Assembly (NCBI GenBank): GCA_949752735.1
Contig: OX457053.1
Span: 8,364,813 to 8,428,812 of the forward strand
Length of the DNA: 64,000 bases
Direction of reading: 5' to 3'
Source: Lumbricus terrestris
Taxonomy: Eukaryota > Annelida > Clitellata > Crassiclitellata > Lumbricidae
A model generated the notes under the pieces. That model did no database searches and was not told where the DNA came from. It saw only the letters and a list, made by a program, of their open reading frames with translations. Both the position numbers and the translations under genes were made by a program. Shown here piece by piece: positions 22,630 through 36,500 of the stretch (positions within the stretch are counted from its first letter, which is position 1; every line of letters begins with the position of its first letter).

Positions 22630-23430
22630 CTCGCAACAACCGGACTTAAATCTCAATTTGAAATCAACGTCTCTCGCGTACATATATACATGCGGCTGCT
22701 TGGAAGTTAAGCCTATGTCATTAGCTTGGACCTATAATTCGCTATCCAGTCAGAGTGTCGATCATGTTCAATTGTCAGATAGACCAAATAGGATAGAAGG
22801 CAGTAGATAGGCCTATCATCCATTGATATCTTATAGGTAACCTATATGAACATTTATATAGCGCCCGTACAATAAGCTCACGAAGACGCTTATAAAAATA
22901 TCTTTTAAAATATCGCCTTTCCCATAATAACAAAGCAGTCGCAGGATGGTTGCTTTAATTAAACTGTCTTCAACTTTTGCTCGATCACAATTTTGCGGTG
23001 GCAAGAAATCGTCGTGGGAAGAATTTTTTTGACACCCGATCGCTCAGTCGGTCGAGCAGATCCTGGTGGCATCTAGCGTCGCCGTGGCAGGTAATTCCAA
23101 ATTTTGTCGGCAGATGGATCGATAGAGGAATATAATATACCGCAGGTCGTCAGAAAGCAAACGGTCGACAGGGCGGATAATATGACGATATGCCTAGTAG
23201 AAATAGACAGGCAGACAGACAAACAGACAGACAGACAGGCAGACAGAGGATTATAATAATCTATTAATAGGCCACACGCATAGGCGCAATGAAGGAAATC
23301 GACGGTGTCATTTGTGCGTATGGATTAGGTAGCCACACCGTGCGCCAATAAAAGCACTTATTCCCAATTATGTTGATACTTACTGCTTATGCTTACATGG
23401 CTAAATATAGGCTTAGCCTACTCCGAGTCG
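22630..23430. other. Non-coding stretch with one LINE-tail fragment
   Basis: A CATTTATATAGCGCCCG motif at about 22,852 is an inverted LINE/SINE tail. A (CAGA)n run sits at 23,205-23,250. No gene seen. Confidence 0.45.
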
Positions 23431-23694
23431 AAATCAAGGAAATTTCTAAAGAAAGCTCGCGGTGTAGGCTACTGATAAACGAAAATAAAATAAAATGACA
23501 CGATCCAAACTTAGGCGAAGAAAATGGACATGATTATGGACAAAAAGAAAGGAAGATAAAAAAAAGCGTAGCATAAGGCTGATGACAAAAAAGCACGCAG
23601 TATAGAAAAAGCTACCGAAGACAGCACCGGCCAGAAGGAAAGGAAACATAAGAAGGAAAGTGAGAATGTGGAGCCAGCAGTGGATGTCAAAATT

Positions 23695-24197
23695 TTTGTT
23701 TGTATGTGCACTTGTTATAGCGCCCCTTCAAGCACTACTCAGAGGCGCTCCCGACTGCAGAGCGGACTCTGCATTGGAGTTTCACGCCGAAGCGCTGAGC
23801 AATTGCGAGTGAAGGACTTGCCCAAGGTCCATACGCGGCCAGTAGCGGCGCTAGGGGGGAGCTGTGGGGGGCTAAGCCCCCTAAAAAAGGCCATCTATTT
23901 TTTCGCCACGTAAAAATGAAGCGCAAGGCTGAAGATTTTGGTCGATGACTAAAAAAAGTCGTCAGAAATTTTGGCGGCGGAAATGGAAAATTTTCTTAAG
24001 ATTTTGGTCGCGACGACAAAAAAAAAGGTCGTCAGAAATTTTGGCGGTGGACGGAAAATTTTTCCCGAAAATCCAGCCCCCCCCCAAAACGAAAATCCTG
24101 GCGCCGCCACTGTACACGGCGACTTGAGGTGGATTCGAACCTCGAACCTTCCGGCTTCAAGGCAACGACGCCACCATTACACCACCGTACGTGCCCC
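23695..24197 (-). mobile_element. tRNA-headed SINE inside the DDX21 exon duplicate
   Basis: Inverted copy: tail GTGCACTTGTTATAGCGCCC at the left, B-box complement GGATTCGAACC and A-box complement CATTACACCACC at the right. It is interrupted after CATACGCGGC by the MITE and resumes at GACTTGAGGTGG. AAAAT on both sides is the probable target duplication. Confidence 0.92.
23840..24112. mobile_element. hAT-type MITE nested in the SINE
   Basis: The left end is CAGTAGCGGCGCTAGG; the right end is the complement of CAGTGGCGGCGCCAGG. Flanks TACGCGGC and TACACGGC form an 8-bp target duplication with one mismatch. The host SINE resumes exactly after it. The interior has a twice-repeated AAATTTTGGCGGYGG block and no gene. 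Confidence 0.9.
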
Positions 24198-24589
24198 TAA
24201 AATGGTTGAAGCCAATGGAACAGAACTGGAAAAGTAAATGGAAGAAGAAGTCTGCAAGGCTGTGAATGGAATAGCAGCTATCCAAGTTGAAGCTGAACCT
24301 TCTGAAAAATCCAAAGGTTACAAAGGGAAGAAAAATGTCAAGAAAACGGAACTGATAAGTGAAAGTGACCTGTGACCCTGCATAGCCAACATTTTCTTTC
24401 CTCGTCTCTTCTCAACTTAAATGCAAAAAAGAGTGCTCTCAGTTTCGTTTGCTCCATAATGCAAAGTCATGTTTTTTCTGTGGTTGCAATGTCCGGCGGT
24501 ATGTAATGGCGTCCAAGCTAGGCCCTCCTCTTGAACTGCGCCTGTTCCATAGATAGGCTTACACTCTCTGACGCATTCTATATAATCAC

Positions 24590-24760
24590 TTGAAAACTGT
24601 TCTGGAGTCGGGGGCACCTCTGAGTAGTTTCCCAGAAGAGGTGCTATACAAATACTTGTATGAATGAATGAATGAATGAATGAATGAATGAATGAATGAA
24701 TGAATGAATGAATGAATGAATGAATGAATGATGAATGAATGAATGATGAATTGCTTTGCG
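24590..24760 (+). mobile_element. L2-like tail fragment with (TGAA)n tail
   Basis: GTCGGGGGCACCTCTGAGTA, then AGAGGTGCTATACAAATACT, followed by about 20 TGAA units. CR1/L2 elements end in short tandem repeats, which fits this arrangement. Confidence 0.65.
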
Positions 24761-25655
24761 TTAACTGTTCATTTGGGCTTCTTCTCTAGGGTACATTGTG
24801 CATGAGCTAAATTAGATTCTTTAACTCTCATCCTGTACATCCACGTGTTTGGAATATTGTCTAGTAATTAGGAATTATCTCATTGCGTTGAATTATATTA
24901 TTATCTGTTGGATTTATACTGTGACGACGTTTATTACAGCAAATATGAAAGATAAGGTAGGCAAAATCAAGTTTTCAGTTTGTCATTTATTAATCGATTA
25001 ACCGTTGTTTCATTGTAAAATTTGCGGTTATGCAATGCATGTTGCCGAGTACACTACACGTGACGACGGTTGGACCGAGTGAAAAGTGACAACCTAACTG
25101 AAAACAAGTAATTGAGTCCATTCGCGTGTCCCAGAATTGTTTGTCATCATAAAATTAGATCACAAATCTGTAGCGAAAAATTGGGTTCTCGACAATTATT
25201 GTGATTGATTTTGTATCGACATTTCGATATTGGGCTCGTTTTACACGTAACCCGGACGGAGGACTGCTTATGAATAAATGAATGAATGAAGGACAGCGTT
25301 TCGATTTTTGATAAAATTTCGATTTAGATCGCCTGCGGCTGATCAAACAGTACGGCCCACCTTGATCAGCACGGATTGGGCTCAGGAATTTCAACACAGC
25401 AAGCTTCCAATATTAGGAAAAAATGATCTTGAGATTCGCCATGCGTGCTGTTCATGAATGGTAAACCTATTCCAATCTGGAAAAGCTAGAGCAACAGAAA
25501 TTATTACTATAGCGTTTTAGGCCATGTGCATTGGTGTGCAAACATGCATAAATGTTTCAGCGTTCAATTAAACAATTGGGTTAAAAATTTTCTGCTATCT
25601 TCTATTACTTTGGCTAAGTTTATTGAAATATGATGATATGCTGCTGGTGCTATAT
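24760..25655. other. Upstream region of DDX21
   Basis: No TATA box or clear first exon recognised. Any 5' UTR exon of DDX21 should lie here or in 24.4-24.6 kb. Confidence 0.35.
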
Positions 25656-25657
25656 TT

Positions 25658-27514
25658 ATGAAGGTCATTAACGAGGCAGAAGTTCTTGCTGAGACTGAAA
25701 CGAAGGTTCCGAAGAAGAGAACAACAAAGCAAAATGGAGATGCTGTTGAAAAGAATGCTGACGATACAGGCGAAGTAGCAAAAGAAAAGAAATCAAGGAA
25801 ATCGGAAAAGAAGGCTAATGGTGTTCTGATACCTGAAAATGGACAGTATCCACACTCCACTGAGGAAAATGGACAAAAAGAAAAGAAGATTAAAAAGCGT
25901 AAAGCTGATGACGATGAAAAAGAACCCAGTGCAGAAAAGGTTGCCGAAGATACCATTGTCCAGAAGAAAAAGAAACTTAGGAGGGAAAGTGAGAATGTGG
26001 AACCAGCAGTGGGTGATGTCGAAATGGTTGAAGCCAATGGAACAGAATTGGAAAATGGAAAAGCTGATCGGAAGAAGAAGTCCCGTAAGGCTGTGAATGG
26101 AATAACAACTAGCCAGGTTGAAGCCGAACCTTCGGAAAAGTCCAAAGTTTCTAAGGGAAAGAAGAATGCCAAGAAAACGGAACTGGCGAATGGAAGTGAC
26201 CCTGTAGCCAACGAGGCAGATGTTGCCGAAGTTCCTTGTGAAAAGAAGACTAAGAAAGTTAAAGCTGATCAAAAGCAAGCAGCAACAGAGTCAAGTGATT
26301 CTTCCACTAAGAAGGAAATTAAATCAAGTGAAAATGAAGTCGTAAATGAGGATCACAAAGACGAAGAAACAGTCGCAGATCCAGGCGCCTTCTCTAACTT
26401 CAGAATATCGCCAAGAATTGTTGAACTTTTAAAAGGTTTGTCTTGTAGTACTGATTCCAATTTGTACAGTAAATCTCTTACTATTGTTAACAGAATTTCA
26501 GTCAAAATGGAAGCATATCACAGGACTGTAGTTTAAGCAGTTGTAACGCTTACAGCACCTGCTGAGCTGTTTGGGTATTCGTCATTTATAGCTTATGTTT
26601 CTAAACAGATGACAGCCATGGTGAAAGTCATGAAGAACAGATGCACATTTCCTATTATCTTGATGAGCTATTTCTGTACATTCTTGAATTTCGTTCTTGG
26701 CTGTTGACTAAAATCAATGATCGCCGACATGCACACCAACCAACTTAACTCAGAGAGATCTTCAACTGATGAGCATTATTAAATTTTTGATCCATGCAAA
26801 TTTTCAATATTAATTCTTTTTTACTAAAGATAAGTGTAATCCCTCAGGAAGAAATAATTATTGCTAGAGTCTGTTATTATTATTTTTTCATTATTAGTAT
26901 ACTTTTATCTTCTTCATCAGACAGCATCAGTAACAGCGAAAACTACAATATTAAACAAGTGAAGCAACAGCTATTGTCCTGAATGAACATCAAAGGTGCC
27001 AATAACTTTACATCTCCCCTAAGTCTGGCTCAGCTAAAGTGCCTCGAAAGGCCACCGTGTTGAGTCGCTGAATAGTTATGGAGAGACATTGCAGCAGGAA
27101 ACAGGTCTCTTGTTTCATGTAGGTAGCACTAAGTTAAATATTATTATTATGACTAATCTGTGTCTTAAGCAGAGTTTATCGTGAAATCTCCATAGTGACT
27201 TAATACTTAGAATGCTGGATAAAAGTTAAATTACAAGGAGCGTTGTTTTTTGTTTGGTTGCTTTACAGGAAAAGGAATAACTTCTCTCTTTCCCGTTCAG
27301 ATCAATTCTTTTGACAACATTTACGATGGCTTTGATGCGATTGTACAAGCGCGTAAGCATGTTCATTCATCTTCTATTCTCAAAATTAATCAAGTTGCAT
27401 TCTTGAGATTTTACGTTGTTGATTCAGTGCTTTATGAGGTTGTGAAAGATGCTTCAGAAATGTTCAAATGCATACTTACTTATTACTTACATACATACAT
27501 ACATACATGCATAG

Positions 27515-27545
<31 letters not shown>

Positions 27546-30500
27546 CATGCATTAACTTCATTGTGTTTGTTAATTAATGTTGTACCCCGCTTGTTACCTT
27601 TCTATCTGTGCATTGCATCTATTTCTGTCTTTTGAAAATTTGAAAGACATGTTTAAGTAAAATATATTTAATTTATTATATTTATATATTATAATGCTGG
27701 AGAGGTTTTTCAATGTATGTACTGATGAGATTGTTGAAACGAACCAGGACAATGTGCGGCTTAGTTGCTGTGTTGAAAGATTTAGTAAGATAATTACGAT
27801 GCAGTGATTTGAATAATTTTCGTCAACTGAATGACATTGTTTACCTAACTGGATGCTATTTTTATTCTAGGAACTGGATCCGGAAAAACGGTGAGTGGCT
27901 TTTACGCTGATATCTAAGTTAGGTTGATTTTTCCTAATTTTGAAAATTCCCTAAGTAGTTCTCTTGAGTAGCCTGCTTATATTTTGAGAATGCAGTTGTG
28001 ATAGACACTTTAGTATTATAGGCGGATTGTATGTGAATAATTTTTTCTCTCCAAATAAACTGTTAAATTAATTCTCATGATTATTATTCCACATTTATTT
28101 AGTGCTACCACCTTACGACCTAACATCAATCAATAATGCTAAACAATTGTAAGTGAAGGACTTGGTCAATGTTACTGCTTCACAGTAAATGTCGCAGGTG
28201 AACCCATGCTCTCTGGAATATAAGGCAAGAGTTCAAACCAACGGGCTTCTATGTACCACATTCTATGTATGTTCTATCGTGTACGGTGCACGTTAGTGTA
28301 GCAATTTTCATTTGATGTAAGAGATGGAGTCCTAGCTTTTGCTAGCCTTGAAAATTTACTTCTTTTATCTTAGCCATTGTGCTTCACTGTAGTTTTGTTG
28401 ATATCATTTTTGTGACATATATATTATTATTATTATTGTTAAGTAAATTTGTAACACGCGCAAGGTCACACCAAAATGTGAATCTGAGGCGTGGAAATGT
28501 GTATCTGAGGCGAGGAAATGTATATATAATTATATATGTACAATAATTCCTTAAGTGAAGAATGACAGTAGTTAGTGTTTTCTATATGACCTGATTTTTC
28601 AAATTTAGAGGTATTTGTGTCTTTTGCAATTGTTAGTTGTCGTTCGCCCTTCCGCTGATCGAGAAACTCATGGAGAAGAAGTTGTCAAACGCATCTCGCA
28701 GACCTCCTCAGGTGAGTCCGTGGTTTTTCGTAAAAATACTTTGCAATGATTAACTTTATATGGTGTTGGAAATAGGGTTTAGTAAAACTGTCAGCTTTAT
28801 AAGTATCTCTAGCTACCTGTTTAAAGCCCATGTCTGCCGTTGCTTGGCACCTTCTAAAGTTTACCTATGATTAGAATTTAGGACAGTTGAAAGTGTAGCA
28901 AAGTATGTTTAAATAAGCACTTGAGTATAGTACGGTGCAACTACTTTTGACATTGACTTTTCAAAACGTCAGAAGTGCACGCACGACCATATATGGCAGA
29001 ACATCGATGGTGCTAAGCAGTTGGGAAATGAAGCACTTGCTGATTGTCCATAAACAGAGAAGTTAACCTGTACTGCAGGTTTAGTGCTCTATCCACTCAG
29101 CCACTGTGCCTCACAAAGAAAGTGGAAGGCCATGTGCAGAGAAAATGGTATCTCTGTGAATTAAGCACCACAAGGAAAGTGATAGCACCACAAAGTTGGT
29201 TGTCGTACCACAAAATAAATGGTAATATCACCACAAGGTAAGTGGTAGCACTTAACTTGTGCAGAGAACTTTGGTTATTGTGCAGACAGTGATTGATAAA
29301 AACTTAATCTCTTAGTTTTTAGTTGCATGGGTTGAATTCTATGGTGACACAAACAAAGAAAAGATCTGATTCATATTTGTGTAGGTTCTGGTGATGGCGC
29401 CAACAAGAGAACTTGCGAAGCAGGTGGCTGACACATTCTCCGACATTGCAAGCGGTCTGTCCATCATCTGTGTCTACGGTGGCACTCCCATCGGACCACA
29501 AGGTAACATTTCCAGTGAAATATCTGCAGCTCTGATTTCACGCTGCATCCTTGGTTGTGCTCCATCTTACCTATGCACTCTCTGTCATCCAGTCTCTAAC
29601 GTTGAAGCTATGCTATGAAGAGCAACTCCTAGTTTCTTGGGCTGGCTTGGGTGCCAGGCAACACCAAGCTTTCTTGGCTGTAGGGCCATCCATCTGGAAT
29701 GACTTACCTTCAAAGCTGCATTTATAGCATCTGGCCAATCAAACTTTGTTTAATTAATCTCTAAAGTCATTTTTCCTTTGCCATAGCTGAGCTAGGTGCG
29801 CTGTAGTTTTCTTGATGGGTCGCTATTTAAGTCCGTAGAATGAATAATTATTTTGTTAGGATGTTTTATATATTTAAAACTGTGTTTATTGGATGTCTGT
29901 ACACCAAAGTATGATTAGCAATTGGTCAATACAGTATATACAATTATACATACCTATAATCAGCAAATAATCCAAATGTTTACCTATGGTTTTACAACTT
30001 TTACATAATATTTGGTTGATGAAAGATGAATTACTTGTTTTTTTATCCAACAGATCGTGACATTCGATCTGGAGTGGACATTTTGATCGGAACGCCTGGT
30101 AGGATCCAGGATCTGATTTACCGTGGAACCCTCGATCTATCGCAGTTGAGCCACGTTGTTCTTGACGAAGTGGATCGAATGTTGGATATGGGATTTGCCG
30201 ACAGTGTGGACGAAATCCTACAGCAGAGATATACTGAGGGCGAGTTCCATTGTTTTATCTGTTACAGCTTACATAGGGTAAGAGTTTACATAAGCTTACA
30301 TAAGAGTGGCATTGAAAAAATGTTTTTACTGACTTCTTGCGGGCAACTTCTGAAACCAAAATAGAACTGTAATCTAAATTTTAAACTAAGCTTGCTAAAG
30401 CCAAAATAAAACTATTATGACTCTAGAAATGAACTTGCTTTTATATCCAAAATAGAGCTGCAATTTCAACTCTTAAAATAAATTTTTGAGCTTATAGGTC

Positions 30501-33500
30501 ATTTTATTGTGTAATATAACTTGTTCTTTGTGCTTCAGGAGATTGTGACTCCAACCCTCAGACACTTCTGTTCTCGGCCACCCTGCCCCACTGGATCCAT
30601 AAGACAGCCAGCAAGTATCTGCGACCGGATCGAAAACACGTTGATCTCGTTGGCGACGACAAAATGAAAACATCGAAGACTGTCCAGGTTAGTGCTTTGC
30701 CAACTCCTGTGCTTCTGAAATTAAAAGGATGACATTTTGCAGGACTTCAGGAGCCTAAATTGTCCTATAGCATCTTTGTAACTTAGTGACTCATCTGCAT
30801 TAGACGTGTTTATAATAAATGCAGAGGATTATCAAATAGAAAATAAATGATACCGAGAAAGTTAGATGGACTGTGCGACCAAATCTAGAAATTGATGATA
30901 CCTTTAAATGGGTGATATGTTAAAATTGGTGTATTGTATTGTTGTATCATTGTACTGTACATTGGTCATGTTAGATTCCCCATTGTTGCAGAAATCACCA
31001 GTATTGTTAATCGATCACACGTATTGTCTTAGAAACTTGCTGTAGCGCCTTGCTGTAGTGGTTGTTTGTGTTTCCAGCACCTGGCCATACGATGCAGCTA
31101 CTACGATCGTGCTGCTACAATCGGTGCTGTGCTACAAGTGTACAGCGGCAGCCAGGGTCGTGCGATGGTCTTTTGTGAGACGAAACGCGACGCAGATGAA
31201 CTGGCGCTGAGTCAGGACATCAAGCAGGAGACGCACGTCATCCATGGAGATGTTCCACAGGAGAAACGGGAGATGGTGCTCAAGGTAGCGCAGGAATTTT
31301 TCCATCTTAAAAATAAAACCTTTGTTAAGGTCTGGATTTTAAAACGAAAATTGAATTGAAATGAATTTTTCTGCATCATGTCACTCACTAGATCTGCCAA
31401 GAATGTCTGTTTTGTAATGCTGTGATTATTAATTTTCGTGTCTAATGTTTGCTGAATGCATCTGCAGCTAGGACTATATTACCCTGCACATTGTATTTAG
31501 ACTAAATTAGGGTATTAGCGCATCAGGTAGAGGCAGATTTAATATTTATAGACAATTTCTTGCCGAATGATATATCATGTTTTCTTAAGAAGTACATGAA
31601 TTTTGGGCCAAGTGCTCTGCTGCAACTGAAATAGAATCCTTAACCCTTTACTGGTTCATTTTTGAATTTTAAGCCCGTTTTCAGCGGATATTCTCGGGGC
31701 AAATGGGTAATGGATTAATATCATTATGTTACTCTTCTGGCATGATAATTCAGAGTAAAAGCAGAAATCATTCAAGGTATTCTTGATGTTGAAAGTTTGA
31801 GAAGTAAATTGTTGAACTTATTGTACAGCTCAACATTTTTCAACAAAATCTTCAAAGTCAACTAAGGCTTAAATGACACAGATGAGATTCACAGTCCACA
31901 TGAATTTACAACTGGATGTAGGAATTGTTCTTGATTTTGTGTTTCTAGGGTTTCCGTGACGGACGATACAGATGTTTAATAGCGACAGACGTTGCTGCGA
32001 GAGGTCTGGACATTCCAGAAGTCGATCTGGTCATACAGTGTAACCCTCCAAAGGTAAAATTACCCTCTTCTCATATTCTCTGTCCATAACTCACGTTTAT
32101 GTGTGTGTATGATTAGGCCAAAAAAAATAATGCTGTGTTTCCGGTAACAGAGCTAAAAAAAATTGGGTAGGTAGGTCGAAAAATATTTTTATACAGTGAC
32201 TATACGAAAAATTATACCGAAATACTCTTTTTTGCATATAGGTACACGCTGCAACAAAGTACGTGTTCTAAGCAAGTATAAACTGCCTATTTCCCTGTAC
32301 CTAAAATTGCTCTAGAAAACAATTCTATTAATTTCATTTTGTTGACATCCTTTCTGGTAAGATAAAGTGGGAAGGGAATGGGAAGATGAGCGCGAACAAA
32401 ACATCACTGCTAGGGGTCGTTCCAGAGTGATCGAGCCAGTGGTGATCGAGCCAGTGACTAGTTACACCTAGAGGTTGCTAGATTTATTTTCCCTAGTCAC
32501 CGTTAGAGGTGACTCAAGTGAGAATGATAAAGCTAGAGGTTTATCAAGACTGGCAACCAGGAAGTAGTTAGGCAGGTATGAAACTCTAAGGCAATGTCAA
32601 TGTAAATAACAAATTTACGCAAAATTTTCCGAGTCGCTGCAATAAAAGTGAGTCGGTTGGGTTACCTGAAACACATTTTTTGCCTAAGATCCAACTCTAT
32701 TCGAAAGGCAATGTCACCGTATTATGTCAAAAAAAATTAGAATTTTTTTTTTCACAAAAAATTTTTTCCGTAAATTTTTTTTAAATAAAATTTTTTTACA
32801 AAATTATTTGAGTCGCGGCAATAAAAGAGGGTCGGTCGGGTTACCGGAAACACAACATTATTTTTTTTTGGCCTTAGGTTTTTATGAATAATGTTGCTCA
32901 GCCGAGGTCAAAGGAAAGGGCACTGCACACGAGTTCAAAAAGAATGGCAGAGACCTGCCTTGGGAGCCATATCAAATGCCAGATTTTAGCCAGGATGTAA
33001 CGAAATCCTTGAGCATGTTAGGATGTTTTTACGAGCTCAGATGCCCTCAAAACAAAAAATTGTCGAAAAATATTTAGCTTTTCGAAACCGGTCCTGTACT
33101 CTGCAGCCTTGTCCAATCAGGAACCCACCCCAAAATTGCATCTTGGCTCCCATGCCTTTGTTCAGATAAATCCTGGATAAAACTTCTTTTTGTATCTTTA
33201 CCCAAATTGCCTGTTCAGCAGTAGTGTGCATAATAAGAAGAGTTAGTAGTAAAAATGTCCATTTAATGAGTCTTGATGAGACAGTGTTGTATATGAGTCT
33301 GTCTTTTGGTTGTTAGGACGTGGAGTCGTACATTCACAGATCGGGAAGAACTGGTAGAGCGGGTCGTGAGGGAACGTGCGTCTTATTCTACAAACCGAAC
33401 GAGGAATTCGGAGTTTATGATGTGGAGAGGAGAGCGGTATGTTTATTATGGTCACATTAAAGATAGGCAACAATAAATATATGCATTGAAATAAATATTC

Positions 33501-36500
33501 TAATGTTGCTTTTGTGCACTCTAGATATAATATATCTGCAGATGATGTTTACAGGATTAAGCTTCTTGTTGTATTCCTATGTAATGTAACAAATTACCGT
33601 GTAGCCCAATAAGGCGTAGCATGTTTTATTTAGATGTTCATTTAAGTTAGTTTGAGTTGTTTAATTGTTATGCATCTTTGTGGACTGTTTCTTGAACTGG
33701 TTATCAGCTCATACATAGTAAAATTAAACATTGGCCAAGGATTTGTTCAAATGTAACAGTTAGGATGTAGGATGGTTATTTTTTTTTATTATCTAAAACA
33801 CATCTGTTGTCTGCTTCTTGCATCTCTGTGATTTGAATTCTTTAGGGAATAAAATTCAAGAAAGTCGGACCACCAACTCCAAGTGACATCATTAACGCTT
33901 CAGCACAAGATGCTGCCAGGTATTTTGTTTACGATTTTACACTCAACATAATGTGCACCGTATTTATACATAAAACAACTATCTGAATGAGTTGTTACTT
34001 GTGATTTCAAAAATAATTGCTAAAAAATAATTCGTTCAATAAGCTGCCGCAGGAACATGTTTTGTAACTTTTCAAAACATGTTCCTTCTTCGAATTATAC
34101 TTGTAGTCAATTTCTTTTTTAAAATTTACATTCTCACAAAACTGTAACTGTATTTGTTTAAATTTAACCATTAATTATTCCATATATGGAATGGTATTTG
34201 CTTCACAGTACCAACATCTATTTTCTGGGGCTCTTACTTAACCCTTTACCTGTTCATTTTTATATTTTGACCGCGTTTTCAGCGGATATTTTCGGGGCAA
34301 ACGGGTAAAAGATTAAGCTGTTTCTATTCAGCTCAAATTTTTGATTTTTTTGCTGCATGTGCTAGAATCAGGAATGCTTCGTAGTCCCGAAATTCTTGAA
34401 ATAATGAGTTAATAAGTATATTAACAGTTATTCTAAAGTTTGGTGCTCTGTTTGTTTAAATGTGACCATAAAATTAAGAATGATTCTAAAGACAATCTTC
34501 TGTAAATCATTTCTTGTAGATCACTTGCCAGTATATCTGCACACACTGCAAAGCACTTCAAACCGTTGGCCGAGAGTCTCATGAAGGAACACGACACCAT
34601 CGATTTAATTGCGGCAGCTCTCGCCGTCATTTCAGGCAACACCGATCTGAAGCCCAGATCCATTCTTTCATCACGCGAGGTAGCAGCCGACTGTTATTAT
34701 TATTATTATTTCTGCTGCACTTTTATTACCTTTTGCAAACCAAGGTGTAGTAAATGGTATGGAAAATCCTATGCCCTCGACCATGGGTGGAGTTTATCAG
34801 GGGCTATGGGGGCTAAGCCGCCGCCGCCCCCACCTCCCCTCAAGAAGACCCAGATTCTCATTTTTCACCGTGTAAATGGTATCTTTTCCCGGGTTTAGCC
34901 CCCCCCCCCCAAGAAGGCTTTAGCCCCTCCAAGAACGGAAACCAAACTCCGCCCATGCCCTCGGCCCATAAAGGATTACAGTGAGCAATTGTGAGTGAAT
35001 GACTTCCTCAAGTTCGATCCTTTGCATTAGCTGTCTCAGAGAAGGCTGACTAGGCTTATGTAATGTAATTAGTAATTATTTCTATAGCACCGCTCACAGC
35101 CATGACCATTCAGTAGCTCTCCCAGTGATCTGGCCGCGTGACTACGCCTGCGTCTGAAGCCTACATCTCTTCATTTGTTGTTCATATTTATATGATTCTT
35201 TGAATCAGGTGTTGAATTTGGAATGGCTGTTAGAAAGTAAACAAAGTTCTCAAGACTTTTCTTGTCTTGATTGTGACTGAAATTTTTTTTCATTTTGCAT
35301 GAATCTCCTTTGATTGACATCATCATGTCGGTTAGTTTCAAAGTCTGTGATTTTGTTACGATGCTTGATTGGAGTTGTTGCTGTCGTTTCAGCAGTACTT
35401 AATGCATTCGAATCATATTTCCTATCTTGCAACGGCACTTGTTGAATTGATTTCGATTTGGCTGATCAGAATGTTTCGTATTGAAAGTGTCTAGATGCTC
35501 TCCATTTCAATTATTACTACCTCATTATCCAATTATTTAAGATTGTTCAAGTTACACAGAACAAGTAATAATGCATGTTTATTTGTTAAATATGACAAAT
35601 AATAATGCATGTTTATTAAATATCGTTCTGATTTTTGCGTGCAGGGTTTCACGGCCTTCCTCTTCCGGACTAACACTCAAATGCAGCAGTTGGGGTACGC
35701 CTGGCGAGCGCTGGAACGTTGTATTTCTCAGGAACTGAAGGACAAGATCACCAGAATGCGCTTCTGTGCGGACAAGAAGGTTCGTGCTCAATTTTGAAAC
35801 AAGTTTACATGGTAAAGCAGTAAAGGCAAAGTTTTACAATCGTTTCGACACTTTAATAGCCAGCGTATAAAAAAAATTATCGAAACCAATGCAGTTTGTT
35901 GTGAAGTGTTAGGCAGAACTGTACTAGGAATCTTGATAGTTTGCTATCACTTCTAGTATTTGACAAATTTTTAGTGATTTTGGGATTTCTTGAAGGCAAG
36001 TTTTCAGCATCTGCAAACGTTCCTGTTTTTAATTTGCTGCTAAAAGAAATTACATTTAAGATTAGTGATTTTGTCACGCTTAATTTGAGTTTCTTGTTGC
36101 TTCATTTGTTCTTTCAATGTATTCTTAGTGTAGGACTACTCTTACCCAACTCCAAGTGCTTGCTGTGGTTCTCTCCATTTGGTATGACCTTCCACCTGGA
36201 CTAAGGTCAAATTGACTTATTTTTCCTCCAGTCTCTTGCTCTTTAAAGGCATTTCTTTCCCCCTGTGGTCCTTCATTCTGAGAGCGCCTCTGAACATTGT
36301 GAACAGTAATTCTGTGAGAGGTGCTATATAAATTTACAGATGCAATACAAGTTGAGTTTGAATGCTAACCTTCAGTGTTTTCTTCTTATAGGGGTGTGTT
36401 TTTGATGTGCCCACCGAAAACGAACAAGAACTGGAGGAAAATTGGTCCGACGGGAAATTAGACACCCTCGTCAAAGCCACCGATCTACCGGAATTGGCTC

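Larger units (their letters stand above)
23430..24395 (+). pseudogene. Decayed duplicate of the DDX21 N-terminal exon, split by a SINE
   Basis: Colinear with 25,790-26,215. Examples: GAAAGTGAGAATGTGGAGCC at 23,655 matches 25,985; AATGGTTGAAGCCAATGGAA at 24,200 matches 26,023; GAAGAAAAATGTCAAGAAAA at 24,329 matches 26,160. Between AAAAT and AAAAT of the original sequence lies a SINE (23,695-24,197), which contains a hAT MITE (23,840-24,112). Stops and frameshifts break the frame (for example TAAATGG after the GAAAAG at 24,230). It lies about 2 kb upstream of the real exon, so it is a local tandem duplication, now dead. It has no other DDX21 exon. Confidence 0.85.

Noticed and set aside
25564..26278. 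Minus-strand ORFs of 215 and 161 codons opposite the first DDX21 exon
   Set aside because: Complement of a Lys/Glu-rich coding sequence, giving Phe/Ser-rich artefacts.
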